Assembly (NCBI GenBank): GCA_007125455.1
Contig: SLDE01000254.1
Location: 1 to 14,469, forward strand
Origin: Ectothiorhodospiraceae bacterium
GTDB taxonomy: Bacteria > Pseudomonadota > Gammaproteobacteria > Thiohalomonadales > Thiohalomonadaceae
Direction: 5' to 3'
DNA length: 14,469 nt
The notes under the pieces are model-generated. The model saw only the letters and a list, made by a program, of their open reading frames with translations. It made no database searches and was not told where the DNA came from. Within the stretch, counting starts at the first letter, position 1; every line of letters begins with the position of its first letter. Made by a program: the position numbers and the translations under genes. Shown here piece by piece: positions 1 to 7,341 of this stretch.

Positions 1-140
1 CCGCCGGTGGCCTCCTTGCGATATCGGGCAACAAAGGGCACGGTCGCGCCGCCATCCAGTAGCTCCACGGCGGCCGCCACCTGGGGCAGGCGTACTTGGA
101 GTTCATCAGCAATACGTTGGGGAATTGGGGGCAAGGACAT
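1..140 (-). CDS. tex: Tex, S1-type RNA-binding transcriptional accessory protein (5' end only)
   Basis: Only the first 46 codons are in the window; the gene runs off the left edge. The reverse strand opens with ATG at 140-138 and reads MSLPPIPQRIADELQ, then VAAAVELLDGGATVPFVARY and RKEATGG. The block around AAVELLDxGATVPFxARYRKExTGG is the hallmark N-terminus of Tex, a conserved cytoplasmic nucleic-acid-binding protein with YqgF-like and S1 domains linked to transcription and tolerance of stress. Those later domains lie outside the window. An AGGAAG Shine-Dalgarno sits about 6 bases upstream of the ATG, supporting this start. It is divergent from the c-di-GMP gene, with 245 bases between them. 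Identification rests on recognising the family sequence. Confidence 0.9.
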   Translation of the reverse strand, partial: MSLPPIPQRIADELQVRLPQVAAAVELLDGGATVPFVARYRKEATG

Positions 141-180
141 GGTTTACTTCCTGCGAGTAGATAATCGGACAAGGCGCAGG

Positions 181-189
181 ATAGTAGCA
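181..189 (-). promoter_or_regulatory. candidate extended -10 promoter for tex
   Basis: Reading the reverse strand, TGC-TACTAT fits an extended -10 element about 41 bases before the tex start. The corresponding -35 (TTACCT at 209-204) is poor. A sigma70 promoter is plausible but unproven. Confidence 0.35.
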
Positions 190-315
190 GAGGCCGCGCC
201 TAGAGGTAATATTGACAACGCAGTCCGTAACGCTTAACAGGGCTGCGCGCACCCCTCACTGGCGGCATTCCAGCCATACACGCCGGGCTTGATTGAAACG
301 ATCCCGGGGCAGATC

Positions 316-344
316 ATGGCACTGGCGTCACATTTCTATATAAT
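316..344 (+). promoter_or_regulatory. candidate sigma70 promoter of the GGDEF/EAL gene
   Basis: A perfect TATAAT at 339-344 lies 17 bases after ATGGCA (316-321, four of six matches to TTGACA). Transcription would begin near 351, giving a leader of about 35 bases before the GTG start at 386. I checked for a sigma54 site because TGGCAC is present, but no matching GC element follows. Confidence 0.5.
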
Positions 345-385
345 GCCTCTATGTTCAACTCCACCCACCCTGGACGTCATCCCTT

Positions 386-3300
386 GTGAATATCCGCCAA
401 GCCCACGGGCTACAACGTCACATCCTGCTACTTGCCATGGCGGGGATCGTGATCACTGGCCTGTTAGTCGGGCTAGCCACGGCGATCCCGCTCTACCAGC
501 ACAGCCGCGAACACAACGAGGCGGCGATGGGCTTTCAGGTACGCAGCCAGGCCCAGGCGCTGGGACAGCTACTGGAAAAATATCGCGATGTGGCTCAGCA
601 ATTCAGTAGTCGCACCCAGATCCGTGCCCAGTTGGAAGCCTATAATCGGGGGGAGATCGAGCTAACGGCATTGATTGACTACACCGTGCCACGCATGGCC
701 GACGCCCTCCGGCAAACAGACAATGTGGTGGGGCTGCTGCGTTTGGATGCCAGCCAACAAGCGGCCGTACCGATTGGTGAGATCCCCGAAGATCTCCCCT
801 GGCAGGGGCTCAATCTCGACCTGCCCATTGCTCGCCTGCATGGACCATTTCGCAGCGGCGATCATTACACCCTACTGGTCAGCAGCCCGATCATTGGGCG
901 CGACGGCAGCCAGGTGGGCACCGATCTGGTGTTGTTTCAGATGGATGGGCTCGCCGCGCTGATGGCCACACACCAGGCCTTCGGCAATGATATCAGCCAG
1001 TACCTCTACAACCACCAAGTAGGTGGGATCCTCGCCCTGCAAAAAGGTGGCGACTTCGGCTGGCTGGATACCGATGAGGCACAGCAACTGCTAGAGGAGC
1101 GCGCCAGCCCCCACTTCCCGGTCCGACTGGCCGACAACGGCAACAAACTTGCCTACTATGCGGCGATCCCCGGCATCAACGGCTGGCAATTGATCATTAC
1201 CCTGCCGGATAGCAGCATCTATCAACCGGCGCGGCGCCAGTTGTTCCTGCCACTACTGGCCATCCTGTTGATGGTGGCCATCGGCTTGATCGGCACGGCC
1301 AGAATGATGCGCCCACTCTCGCGAGAGGTTATCGAAGGCTCGCGTCGGCTCAGTGAGGTCACTCAGGAGCAGCAGGCCCTGCTCGATCTGGCCCACGGTT
1401 TTGCCTTTCGCCTCGACACCCGTGGCGCGATCCACTATGCCACCCCAGGGATCGAACAGGTGCTGGGGATCTCGCTCGCCGAGCTACCGCTACACCAAAG
1501 CCGCATCATCCCCGACGAAGAGGCCAATTCCCTCGCCCTGCAACAGCTGCGCGAACTGTTGCAACAGGCCGATGAACCGATGCCCTTCCTGGTACACACC
1601 CGACACGCCAACGGCCACTCGCTGATCCTGGAGATCCACGCCCGCGCCATGCTGGAGGATGGTCGAGTGACCGGGATCCGCGCCATCGGGCGGGATGTCA
1701 GCCAGCGCATTGCCGACGAGCAGAGCCGCCTGCAATCCATTCAGGAATGGTCCTACGCGATGGACTTCTTCGACCACGCGATCTTCCTGGTCGATCTGGA
1801 AGACAAGGTGGTGCGCGCCAACCGGGCACTGTACGAGATGCTGGCTCTGCCAGCGGACAAGGTCATCGGCCATGACATCACCCAGCTGATGCACCCCCAC
1901 GGTGAAGACGAGAACTGCCCGGTCTGCCGTGCTCGCCACATGCGTCAGGATATCAATATCACCCTTGACGCGGACGATCCCGACAACCCGATCCACCGCC
2001 CGGTCGAGATGACCACCCGCGTGATCCATGACAGCAATGGTGAAGCGACCGGCATCCTAATGGGGATCCAGGATCTCACCCGTGCCCGCCAGACCGAAGA
2101 ACAGCTGCGTCTGGCCGCCAGCGTCTTTGAGGGCAGTCAGGAAGGGATCATGATCATGGGCACGGATCGGCGCATCGTGGAGACAAACAAGGCATTCACC
2201 CATATCACTGGACGCACACGCGAATCGGTCAGCGGCCAGCAACTCAAAGATTTCATCGACCACGGTCAGCTCGATGACGACATCTGTGAACAGATCTGGC
2301 AACAGGTGGATACCGAGGATGGCTGGGAAGGGGAACTGTGGTATCGGCGGCTTAACGGTGAAATATTCCCTGCCTGGCAAAACCTGAGCGTGGTACGCAA
2401 TAGCCAGGGCAAGCCGCAGCGCTACATCGGCGTATTTACCGACATCTCCCGACAAAAGGCCTCCGAAGCGCGTATACAGCACCTGGCCCACTACGACCTG
2501 CTCACCAGCCTGCCCAACCGCCTGCTGCTCCAGGATCGCCTACTCAATGCCATGGAGCGCATGAAACGCGGCAAAAAGAAGCTGGCGGTACTCTTTCTGG
2601 ATCTGGACCGTTTCAAGAACGTCAACGACAGCCTCGGCCACCCCATCGGCGACGAATTGCTCAAGGTGGTTGCTGAGCGACTGCGTGGCCAGATTCGCGA
2701 ACAGGACACCGTGGCGCGCCACGGCGGTGATGAGTTTTTGATCATTCTGGAAGAGCTGCACGATCCACAACACGCCGCCAGCGTAGCCCAAAAACTACTC
2801 ACCACCCTCACCGAGCCGGTAATCATCAATCACCACCAACTGTTCATCGGTGCCAGCATCGGTATCAGCATCTACCCGGACGATGGCGACAATGCCGACA
2901 CCCTGGTCACCAACGCCGATACCGCGATGTACCGTGCCAAGGAAACCGGACGCAACACCTACCAGTTCTACACCCCAGAGCTGACCGAATTGAGTCTTGA
3001 GCGATTCGAACTGGAACGGGACCTACGTCTGGCACTGGAACGTGGCGAACTGCTACTCCACTACCAACCCCAGGCCAGCCTGGAGAATGAGGTCTGTGTC
3101 GGGGTTGAGGCACTAGTACGCTGGCTGCACCCGGAAAAAGGCTTGATCGCACCCGACCGCTTCATCCCCCTGGCCGAGGAGACCGGCCTTATTGAGGAGT
3201 TGGGACAATGGGTGTTGCGTGAATCGGCAGCACAGGCCCAAAGGTGGCAGCAGCAGGGTATAGCACTGCGCATGGCGGTGAATATCTCCGGTAGGCAGAT

Positions 3301-3784
3301 CGTCTACGGCAATCTGGTGCGCTCGGTGGAAGAAATCCTGCACAGTAGTGGGCTGGAGCCCCACTGCCTGGAACTGGAAATCACCGAAGGCTTTGTCCTC
3401 AGCCACGCCGACGAAGGGATCCGCACCCTCGAACAGCTCAAAGAACTGGGGGTTCTGCTGGCCATCGACGACTTTGGTACCGGCTACTCCTCGCTCAGCT
3501 ACCTCAAGCGCCTGCCCATAGACCGTCTCAAGATCGACAAATCCTTCGTCCAGGGGATCCCCGACGATGCCGACGAGGCCGCCATCGCCAGCACCATCAT
3601 TGCCATGGGGCGCAGCCTGCGCCTGGAGGTTATTGCCGAGGGGGTAGAGACACCGGCACAACAACAGTTCATGCTGGAAAAGGGCTGTAATGAATTCCAG
3701 GGCTATTTTCTTGGACGCCCCATGTCTGCGGAGGACTTTTTGGCCTGGTGGCATCAGCGTATCAGCACCCAAGCTAAAAGCTAA
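386..3784 (+). CDS. membrane-bound dCache-PAS-PAS-PAS-GGDEF-EAL c-di-GMP protein
   Basis: An 1132-residue hybrid diguanylate cyclase/phosphodiesterase. Order seen: TM1 (about 13-37), a periplasmic dCache-like sensor (about 38-285), TM2 (about 286-306), three PAS domains (about 325-443, 450-570, 577-690), GGDEF (about 695-855) and EAL (about 875-1125). The GGDEF active-site motif is intact at 780-784. A product-inhibition RxxD site (REQD, 771-774) sits the canonical five residues before it. The EAL motif (908-910), DDFGTG (1028-1033), LKIDKSF, AEGVET and QGYFLGRP are all present, so both activities look competent. PAS2 carries a CPVC pair (Cys511, Cys514). The start is GTG at 386; no ATG lies upstream in frame, and the next in-frame ATG falls inside TM1 and would cut it. 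The Shine-Dalgarno is weak. Whether cyclase or phosphodiesterase dominates in vivo cannot be told from sequence. Confidence 0.93.
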   Translation: MNIRQAHGLQRHILLLAMAGIVITGLLVGLATAIPLYQHSREHNEAAMGFQVRSQAQALGQLLEKYRDVAQQFSSRTQIRAQLEAYNRGEIELTALIDYTVPRMADALRQTDNVVGLLRLDASQQAAVPIGEIPEDLPWQGLNLDLPIARLHGPFRSGDHYTLLVSSPIIGRDGSQVGTDLVLFQMDGLAALMATHQAFGNDISQYLYNHQVGGILALQKGGDFGWLDTDEAQQLLEERASPHFPVRLADNGNKLAYYAAIPGINGWQLIITLPDSSIYQPARRQLFLPLLAILLMVAIGLIGTARMMRPLSREVIEGSRRLSEVTQEQQALLDLAHGFAFRLDTRGAIHYATPGIEQVLGISLAELPLHQSRIIPDEEANSLALQQLRELLQQADEPMPFLVHTRHANGHSLILEIHARAMLEDGRVTGIRAIGRDVSQRIADEQSRLQSIQEWSYAMDFFDHAIFLVDLEDKVVRANRALYEMLALPADKVIGHDITQLMHPHGEDENCPVCRARHMRQDINITLDADDPDNPIHRPVEMTTRVIHDSNGEATGILMGIQDLTRARQTEEQLRLAASVFEGSQEGIMIMGTDRRIVETNKAFTHITGRTRESVSGQQLKDFIDHGQLDDDICEQIWQQVDTEDGWEGELWYRRLNGEIFPAWQNLSVVRNSQGKPQRYIGVFTDISRQKASEARIQHLAHYDLLTSLPNRLLLQDRLLNAMERMKRGKKKLAVLFLDLDRFKNVNDSLGHPIGDELLKVVAERLRGQIREQDTVARHGGDEFLIILEELHDPQHAASVAQKLLTTLTEPVIINHHQLFIGASIGISIYPDDGDNADTLVTNADTAMYRAKETGRNTYQFYTPELTELSLERFELERDLRLALERGELLLHYQPQASLENEVCVGVEALVRWLHPEKGLIAPDRFIPLAEETGLIEELGQWVLRESAAQAQRWQQQGIALRMAVNISGRQIVYGNLVRSVEEILHSSGLEPHCLELEITEGFVLSHADEGIRTLEQLKELGVLLAIDDFGTGYSSLSYLKRLPIDRLKIDKSFVQGIPDDADEAAIASTIIAMGRSLRLEVIAEGVETPAQQQFMLEKGCNEFQGYFLGRPMSAEDFLAWWHQRISTQAKS

Positions 3785-3863
3785 AGCCACACTTCCCCAA
3801 TGGTTGACGGATATCACACAACATGGTGTCCTTAAAGAAGGGCTATACTCGTGGCAGTGCCCC

Positions 3864-3877
3864 CCCCGCAGGCGGGG
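3864..3877 (+). promoter_or_regulatory. GC-rich hairpin between the c-di-GMP gene and fccA1
   Basis: CCCCGC (3864-3869) and GCGGGG (3872-3877) form a perfect 6-bp inverted repeat within a C-rich run. The two-base spacer means the inner pair must open to make a loop. No T-tract follows, so it is not a standard intrinsic terminator. It lies about 80 bases before fccA1 and could be a leader structure. Upstream, 3810-3831 holds an imperfect repeat (GATATCA...TGGTGTC) that could be an operator. I see no convincing -35/-10 pair in this 171-base gap; TATACT at 3844-3849 is the best -10 but lacks a partner. Confidence 0.3.
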
Positions 3878-3955
3878 TGCTAACGCGGTATTAGGAGAGC
3901 AACAAGCCCACCGCCGTAATAAAGTGCATATCCAACAACCGGAGGAGACACCCAC

Positions 3956-4267
3956 ATGACATTTACCCGCCGCATCCCGGTGATGGCCGCGATCGTCTTT
4001 GGGGGCATGTTCATTAGCTCCCAGGCCGCTGCAGAGGCCTCTCGCAGCGCCGTTCTCGCCAGCACCTGCTTCGCCTGCCATGGTACCGATGGAAAAAGTC
4101 CAGGCTCCATCCCCAGCATCGCCGGCTATCCCGCCGAGATCATGGAAATGCAGCTCAGGACCTTCCGCGATGGCACCCGCGCATCCACCGTAATGGACCG
4201 CCACGCCCGGGGTTATACCGATGAAGAGATCCGCATGATCTCCGCATACCTGAGCAAGCTCAACTAA
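3956..4267 (+). CDS. fccA: monoheme c-type cytochrome subunit of flavocytochrome c sulfide dehydrogenase (locus 1)
   Basis: A 103-residue exported cytochrome. A Sec signal peptide (about 1-26, ending SSQAAA) precedes one heme-binding site CFACH at 38-42. Met80 in STVMDRHARGYTDEEI is the likely distal heme ligand. The GTxxxTVMDRxAxGYxxEEI block is typical of the FccA family, and the same block occurs in the diheme FccA of locus 2. The length and single heme resemble the short cytochrome subunit of green sulfur bacteria rather than the diheme Allochromatium form. FccA accepts electrons from the FccB flavin in the periplasm. A strong GGAGGAG (3941-3947) stands 8 bases before the ATG. Only 10 bases separate its stop from the chosen fccB start, so the two are co-transcribed. 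An unrelated class I cytochrome is unlikely given the partner. Confidence 0.88.
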   Translation: MTFTRRIPVMAAIVFGGMFISSQAAAEASRSAVLASTCFACHGTDGKSPGSIPSIAGYPAEIMEMQLRTFRDGTRASTVMDRHARGYTDEEIRMISAYLSKLN

Positions 4268-4277
4268 GGGGATGACC

Positions 4278-5579
4278 ATGACACAATTTACCCGCAGAAA
4301 ATTTATTCAGTTGGTCGGTGCCGGTAGCGCCACCGCCGCCCTCTCCGCCTGTAGCACATCGCCCAGTGTTCACACCGGTCGCTATGGTCGCAAGGTTGTC
4401 ATCATCGGTGGTGGCCCTGGTGGCGCCACCGCCGCCAAATACCTAAAGCGTTTTGGCCACGATATCGATGTCACCTTGATCGAGCCCAAGGCGACCTATC
4501 ACACCTGTTTTGGCAGCAACTGGGTACTCGGCGGACTGGCCCAGATGTCCGACATCGCGCAAACCTACGGTGCCCTACAGGATCGTTACGGTATTCGAGT
4601 GATTGCCGATACCGCCACCGGTATCGATACCACCAACAACACCGTCACCCTCGCCAGTGGCGAAACCGTCAGCTTTGAGAAGCTGGTGGTATCCCCAGGG
4701 ATCAGCATGCGTTGGGATTCCGCCGAGGGCTACAGTGCCGAAGTCGCCGAGACCAGGATGCCCCACGCCTGGCAGGCCGGTCCGCAAACCAAGCTGTTAC
4801 GTCGCCAACTGGAGGCCATGCCCAACGGCGGCACCTTCATCATCGTCGCCCCTGGCAACCCCTTCCGTTGCCCCCCCGGCCCCTATGAGCGTGCCAGCAT
4901 GGCTGCCCATTACTTCAAACGCTTCAAGCCACGCTCGAAGGTCCTGATCCTCGACAACAAAGAGGCCTTCTCCAAGCAGGGCCTGTTCATGGCTGGCTGG
5001 AAAGAGCTCTACGGCGACATGATCGAGTGGGTGCCCAGCAGCGAAGGCGGCCAGGTGGAACGGGTCGATGCCCAAAAGATGACGGTCTACTCGGACGGTG
5101 GCTTCAACGAGTTCAAGGGTGATGTGATCAACTTCATCCCACGCCAACAGGCCGGTGCCATCGCCCGCTACACGGGGCTGACCAACGACACCGGCTGGTG
5201 CCCTGTCAACCAGCAGACCTTCGCCTCCAGCACCCACGAGCATGTCTACGTGATTGGTGATGCCAGCATCGCTGGGGCGATGCCCAAGTCTGGCCACTCG
5301 GCCAACACCCAGGGCAAGCTGGTCGCAGCCGCCATTGTGCGTGCCCTGGACGGCGACGACCCTGTAGCACCCTCCCTCACCAACACTTGCTACAGCCTGC
5401 TCGCCCCCGACTACGGCATCACCGTGGCGGCGGTCTACCGCTTTAGCGATGGCAGTATCAAGGGTGTGCAGGGGGCCGGCGGCGTCAGCCCGGCGGACGC
5501 ATCCCGCGAGTTTCGTACCCAGGAAGCCAACTACGCCCGTGGTTGGTACGCGGCCATCACCAGCGACAGCTGGGGCTAA
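4278..5579 (+). CDS. fccB: flavoprotein subunit of flavocytochrome c sulfide dehydrogenase (locus 1)
   Basis: A 433-residue FAD-dependent sulfide:cytochrome c oxidoreductase flavoprotein. A Tat signal (TRRKFIQ, Arg6-Arg7) leads to a lipobox-like LSAC (22-25). The FAD Rossmann motif VVIIGGGPGGA follows (about 40-50). Cys77 in YHTCFGSNWVLGG matches the cysteine that holds FAD covalently in Allochromatium FccB. Cys198 (FRCPPGPYERA) and Cys371 (NTCYSLLAPDYGITVAAVYR) are the conserved redox cysteine pair. The C-terminal VIGDASIAGAMPKSGHSANTQGK block is typical of the family. Two starts are possible, 4272 and 4278. AAGGGG abuts the first but stands 6 bases before the second, so 4278 is preferred. 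The product should act in the periplasm with FccA, oxidising sulfide to sulfur or polysulfide. A strong terminator follows. Confidence 0.93.
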   Translation: MTQFTRRKFIQLVGAGSATAALSACSTSPSVHTGRYGRKVVIIGGGPGGATAAKYLKRFGHDIDVTLIEPKATYHTCFGSNWVLGGLAQMSDIAQTYGALQDRYGIRVIADTATGIDTTNNTVTLASGETVSFEKLVVSPGISMRWDSAEGYSAEVAETRMPHAWQAGPQTKLLRRQLEAMPNGGTFIIVAPGNPFRCPPGPYERASMAAHYFKRFKPRSKVLILDNKEAFSKQGLFMAGWKELYGDMIEWVPSSEGGQVERVDAQKMTVYSDGGFNEFKGDVINFIPRQQAGAIARYTGLTNDTGWCPVNQQTFASSTHEHVYVIGDASIAGAMPKSGHSANTQGKLVAAAIVRALDGDDPVAPSLTNTCYSLLAPDYGITVAAVYRFSDGSIKGVQGAGGVSPADASREFRTQEANYARGWYAAITSDSWG

Positions 5580-5620
5580 ACCACCCCAACCAGCAACGGC
5601 AAGGAGGCCGTTGCAGCACA

Positions 5621-5653
5621 AAAAAACCCGTTGCACATGCAACGGGTTTTTTA
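5621..5653. terminator. bidirectional intrinsic terminator between fccB1 and the convergent cytochrome gene
   Basis: A perfect 10-bp stem, AACCCGTTGC (5625-5634) with GCAACGGGTT (5639-5648), closes a 4-base loop. It is followed by a T run on the + strand and preceded by an A run that serves the - strand. It sits 45 bases past fccB1 and 31 bases past the end of the convergent cytochrome gene. Confidence 0.92.
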
Positions 5654-5683
5654 TTTATTGTCTATTTCTGCTTCTAAGTCCCC

Positions 5684-6148
5684 TTACTCCAAAGCGAGAT
5701 TAGTACTACGGGACGGAGTTGCAGGAATAGTGATAAAGCCATAACCACTGTCCACATGGCAAACCATGCACTGGGCGCGCATGTTCTCAAAGGCCGTGGA
5801 GAAACGCTGCCAGTCGCGCTGCTCGATGGCCGCATCCATCCCCTCAAAACCCGCATCAAGGAAGATATCCGCAGCCTCGGCACGCCCCGGACGGGTGGTC
5901 TTCATGCGATTAACAATACCGATCAGCTCCTTTTTCTGGTACTCGGCAAACTCCCAGCGCTCCAGTTTACCGGCCCAGTAAAGGTCGCGATAACGCTCAC
6001 CAATAGACATCATCAGCTGCGCCGTATTGGGCATCACCGAAACCAGATTATCCACCTTGGTCTGGGTATCGGCGCTACGGCGCCAATCATCCGCCATCAG
6101 GCTCCCACTGGCCATCAAGAGCGCCATCACTGCCACAAGCTTCCTCAT
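5684..6148 (-). CDS. periplasmic c-type cytochrome with C-terminal CxxCH (helical, c'/c-556-like)
   Basis: A 154-residue protein with a Sec signal peptide (about 1-19, ending SGSLMA). A predicted all-helical body follows, and one heme-binding motif, CMVCH, lies near the C-terminus (127-131). A late heme motif after several helices is the layout of cytochrome c' and c-556. The RYRDLYWAGKLERWEFAEYQ stretch and the tail CxxCHxxxGYGFI resemble a family of small uncharacterised cytochromes that I associate with sulfur and iron oxidisers; that is recall, not a search. No methionine ligand can be assigned with confidence. GAGGTGG lies just before the ATG. It is convergent with fccB1 and divergent from the deacetylase. 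A role in electron flow from sulfide oxidation is inferred from position only. Confidence 0.85.
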   Translation of the reverse strand: MRKLVAVMALLMASGSLMADDWRRSADTQTKVDNLVSVMPNTAQLMMSIGERYRDLYWAGKLERWEFAEYQKKELIGIVNRMKTTRPGRAEAADIFLDAGFEGMDAAIEQRDWQRFSTAFENMRAQCMVCHVDSGYGFITIPATPSRSTNLALE

Positions 6149-6226
6149 TATCCACCTCTCTTAATAGAAAATACTCCCATACATCATGCTGACTCGTATA
6201 GGCTAATGCAAGGTGTAGCCAGCGAC

Positions 6227-6235
6227 TGCTACAAT
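6227..6235 (+). promoter_or_regulatory. candidate extended -10 immediately before the deacetylase start
   Basis: TGC-TACAAT (TACAAT at 6230-6235, five of six matches) lies so close that initiation 7 bases downstream would fall on the ATG at 6242. No Shine-Dalgarno is visible there. This would give a leaderless message. The -35 region is poor, so the promoter would depend on the extended -10. Confidence 0.35.
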
Positions 6236-6241
6236 GGCGAC

Positions 6242-7282
6242 ATGAAACGTACACTTCTTACCCTCCTGCTGGGCCTCTATCTGTTTACGCCACCGCTCTA
6301 CGCCCTGGCCGATGATCACGCCGTGGTATTGATGTACCACCGCTTTGCCGAGGATCGCTTCCCCTCCACCAGCGTGCGTCTGGAGCAGTTTAAGGCCCAC
6401 CTGGATTACCTGGAGGAAAACGACTACAACCTCTGGCCACTGAGCCGCCTGGCCAAGGCCCTGGAAAAGGAACAAGCCATCCCGCCGCGCACCGTGGTGA
6501 TCACTGTCGACGATGCCTACCGCTCGGTTAAAGAGATCGCCTGGCCGCTGCTGCGTGAACGCGGCTGGCCGATGACGGTGTTTGTCGCCACCGGGGCCAG
6601 TAATGAGGGACGCAGTGATGTCATGAGTTGGGAGCAGATGCGCAAGATGCAGGCCGGTGGGCTGGTGGAGTTTGCCAACCACAGCGTCAACCACCCCCAT
6701 CTGCCACGCCGCCAGCAGGGGGAAGACGAGCAACAGCGCGCAGAGCGGATCCGTGCAGAGATCGTTCAGGCCCAGGAAGACCTGCGCCAACAACTGGGGG
6801 TAGAGCCACCGATGCTCTTTGCCTATCCCTATGGTGAGTATGATGGCACCGTGGCGGGCATCGTCGAAGCGTTGGGCTACATGGCCTTTGGCCAACACTC
6901 CGGCGTAATAGGACGCCACAGCGACCGGCGCGCCCTGCCCCGCTATGCCATGGCAGAGAGCTGGGCCACCATGGAGCGCTTCACCCTACGGGTGCGCAGC
7001 CTGCCGATGCCATTGGACGACTTCGCGCCCTGGGAGCCACGCATCGAACAGAACAATCCCCCGCAACTGACCCTGCGCTTTCAACGCAGCGGTGTCGCCG
7101 CACACACCAACTGCTTCCTGGGCGACGGCACCGCGCTGGAGGTGATCGAACGCAGTGCCATCCAGTTGGTAGTACAAAGCCCTCGCGAACTTGGCCCAGG
7201 CCGCAGCCGCTACAACTGCACCGCCCCCGCCGGGGAGGGGCGCTTTTACTGGTTCAGCCAGCAGTGGCTGAATATCGATTGA
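6242..7282 (+). CDS. exported polysaccharide deacetylase (NodB/CE4-type)
   Basis: A 346-residue protein with an N-terminal signal peptide (MKRTLLTLLLGLYLFTPPLYALA). A CE4 carbohydrate-esterase fold follows: VVLMYHRF (28-34), the catalytic/metal motif TVDDAY (Asp90, Asp91; the family norm is TFDDGY), the metal-binding HSVNH (147-151) and FAYPYGEYDG (from 193). CE4 enzymes remove N-acetyl groups from peptidoglycan or N-acetylglucosamine exopolysaccharide; the LMYHRF beginning resembles PgaB-type proteins. The roughly 90-residue C-terminal part is not recognised. The frame stays open far upstream, but that part is antisense to the cytochrome gene. The signal peptide fixes the start at 6242, or less likely at ATG 6206. 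It is divergent from the cytochrome gene. Confidence 0.88.
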   Translation: MKRTLLTLLLGLYLFTPPLYALADDHAVVLMYHRFAEDRFPSTSVRLEQFKAHLDYLEENDYNLWPLSRLAKALEKEQAIPPRTVVITVDDAYRSVKEIAWPLLRERGWPMTVFVATGASNEGRSDVMSWEQMRKMQAGGLVEFANHSVNHPHLPRRQQGEDEQQRAERIRAEIVQAQEDLRQQLGVEPPMLFAYPYGEYDGTVAGIVEALGYMAFGQHSGVIGRHSDRRALPRYAMAESWATMERFTLRVRSLPMPLDDFAPWEPRIEQNNPPQLTLRFQRSGVAAHTNCFLGDGTALEVIERSAIQLVVQSPRELGPGRSRYNCTAPAGEGRFYWFSQQWLNID

Positions 7283-7341
7283 GTGCCGTTCCGAACTAAT
7301 AACGACTCAACCTCAAGCGGCTAAGATCGCAGCGAGGCTCG

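Noticed and set aside
317..332. TGGCAC as a sigma54 promoter before the c-di-GMP gene
   Set aside because: The second element (TTGCA-like) is missing at the required distance; the TATAAT site explains the region better.
3804..3849. TTGACG followed by TATACT as an fccA1 promoter
   Set aside because: The spacing is about 34 bases, far from the 16-18 needed, and no other -10 fits the TTGACG.
3113..4279. A 388-codon open frame on the - strand
   Set aside because: It runs antisense through the EAL domain, the gap and all of fccA1, with no domain or plausible ribosome binding site.
5756..6241. Upstream extension of the deacetylase frame
   Set aside because: It is antisense to the cytochrome gene and would bury the signal peptide inside the protein.
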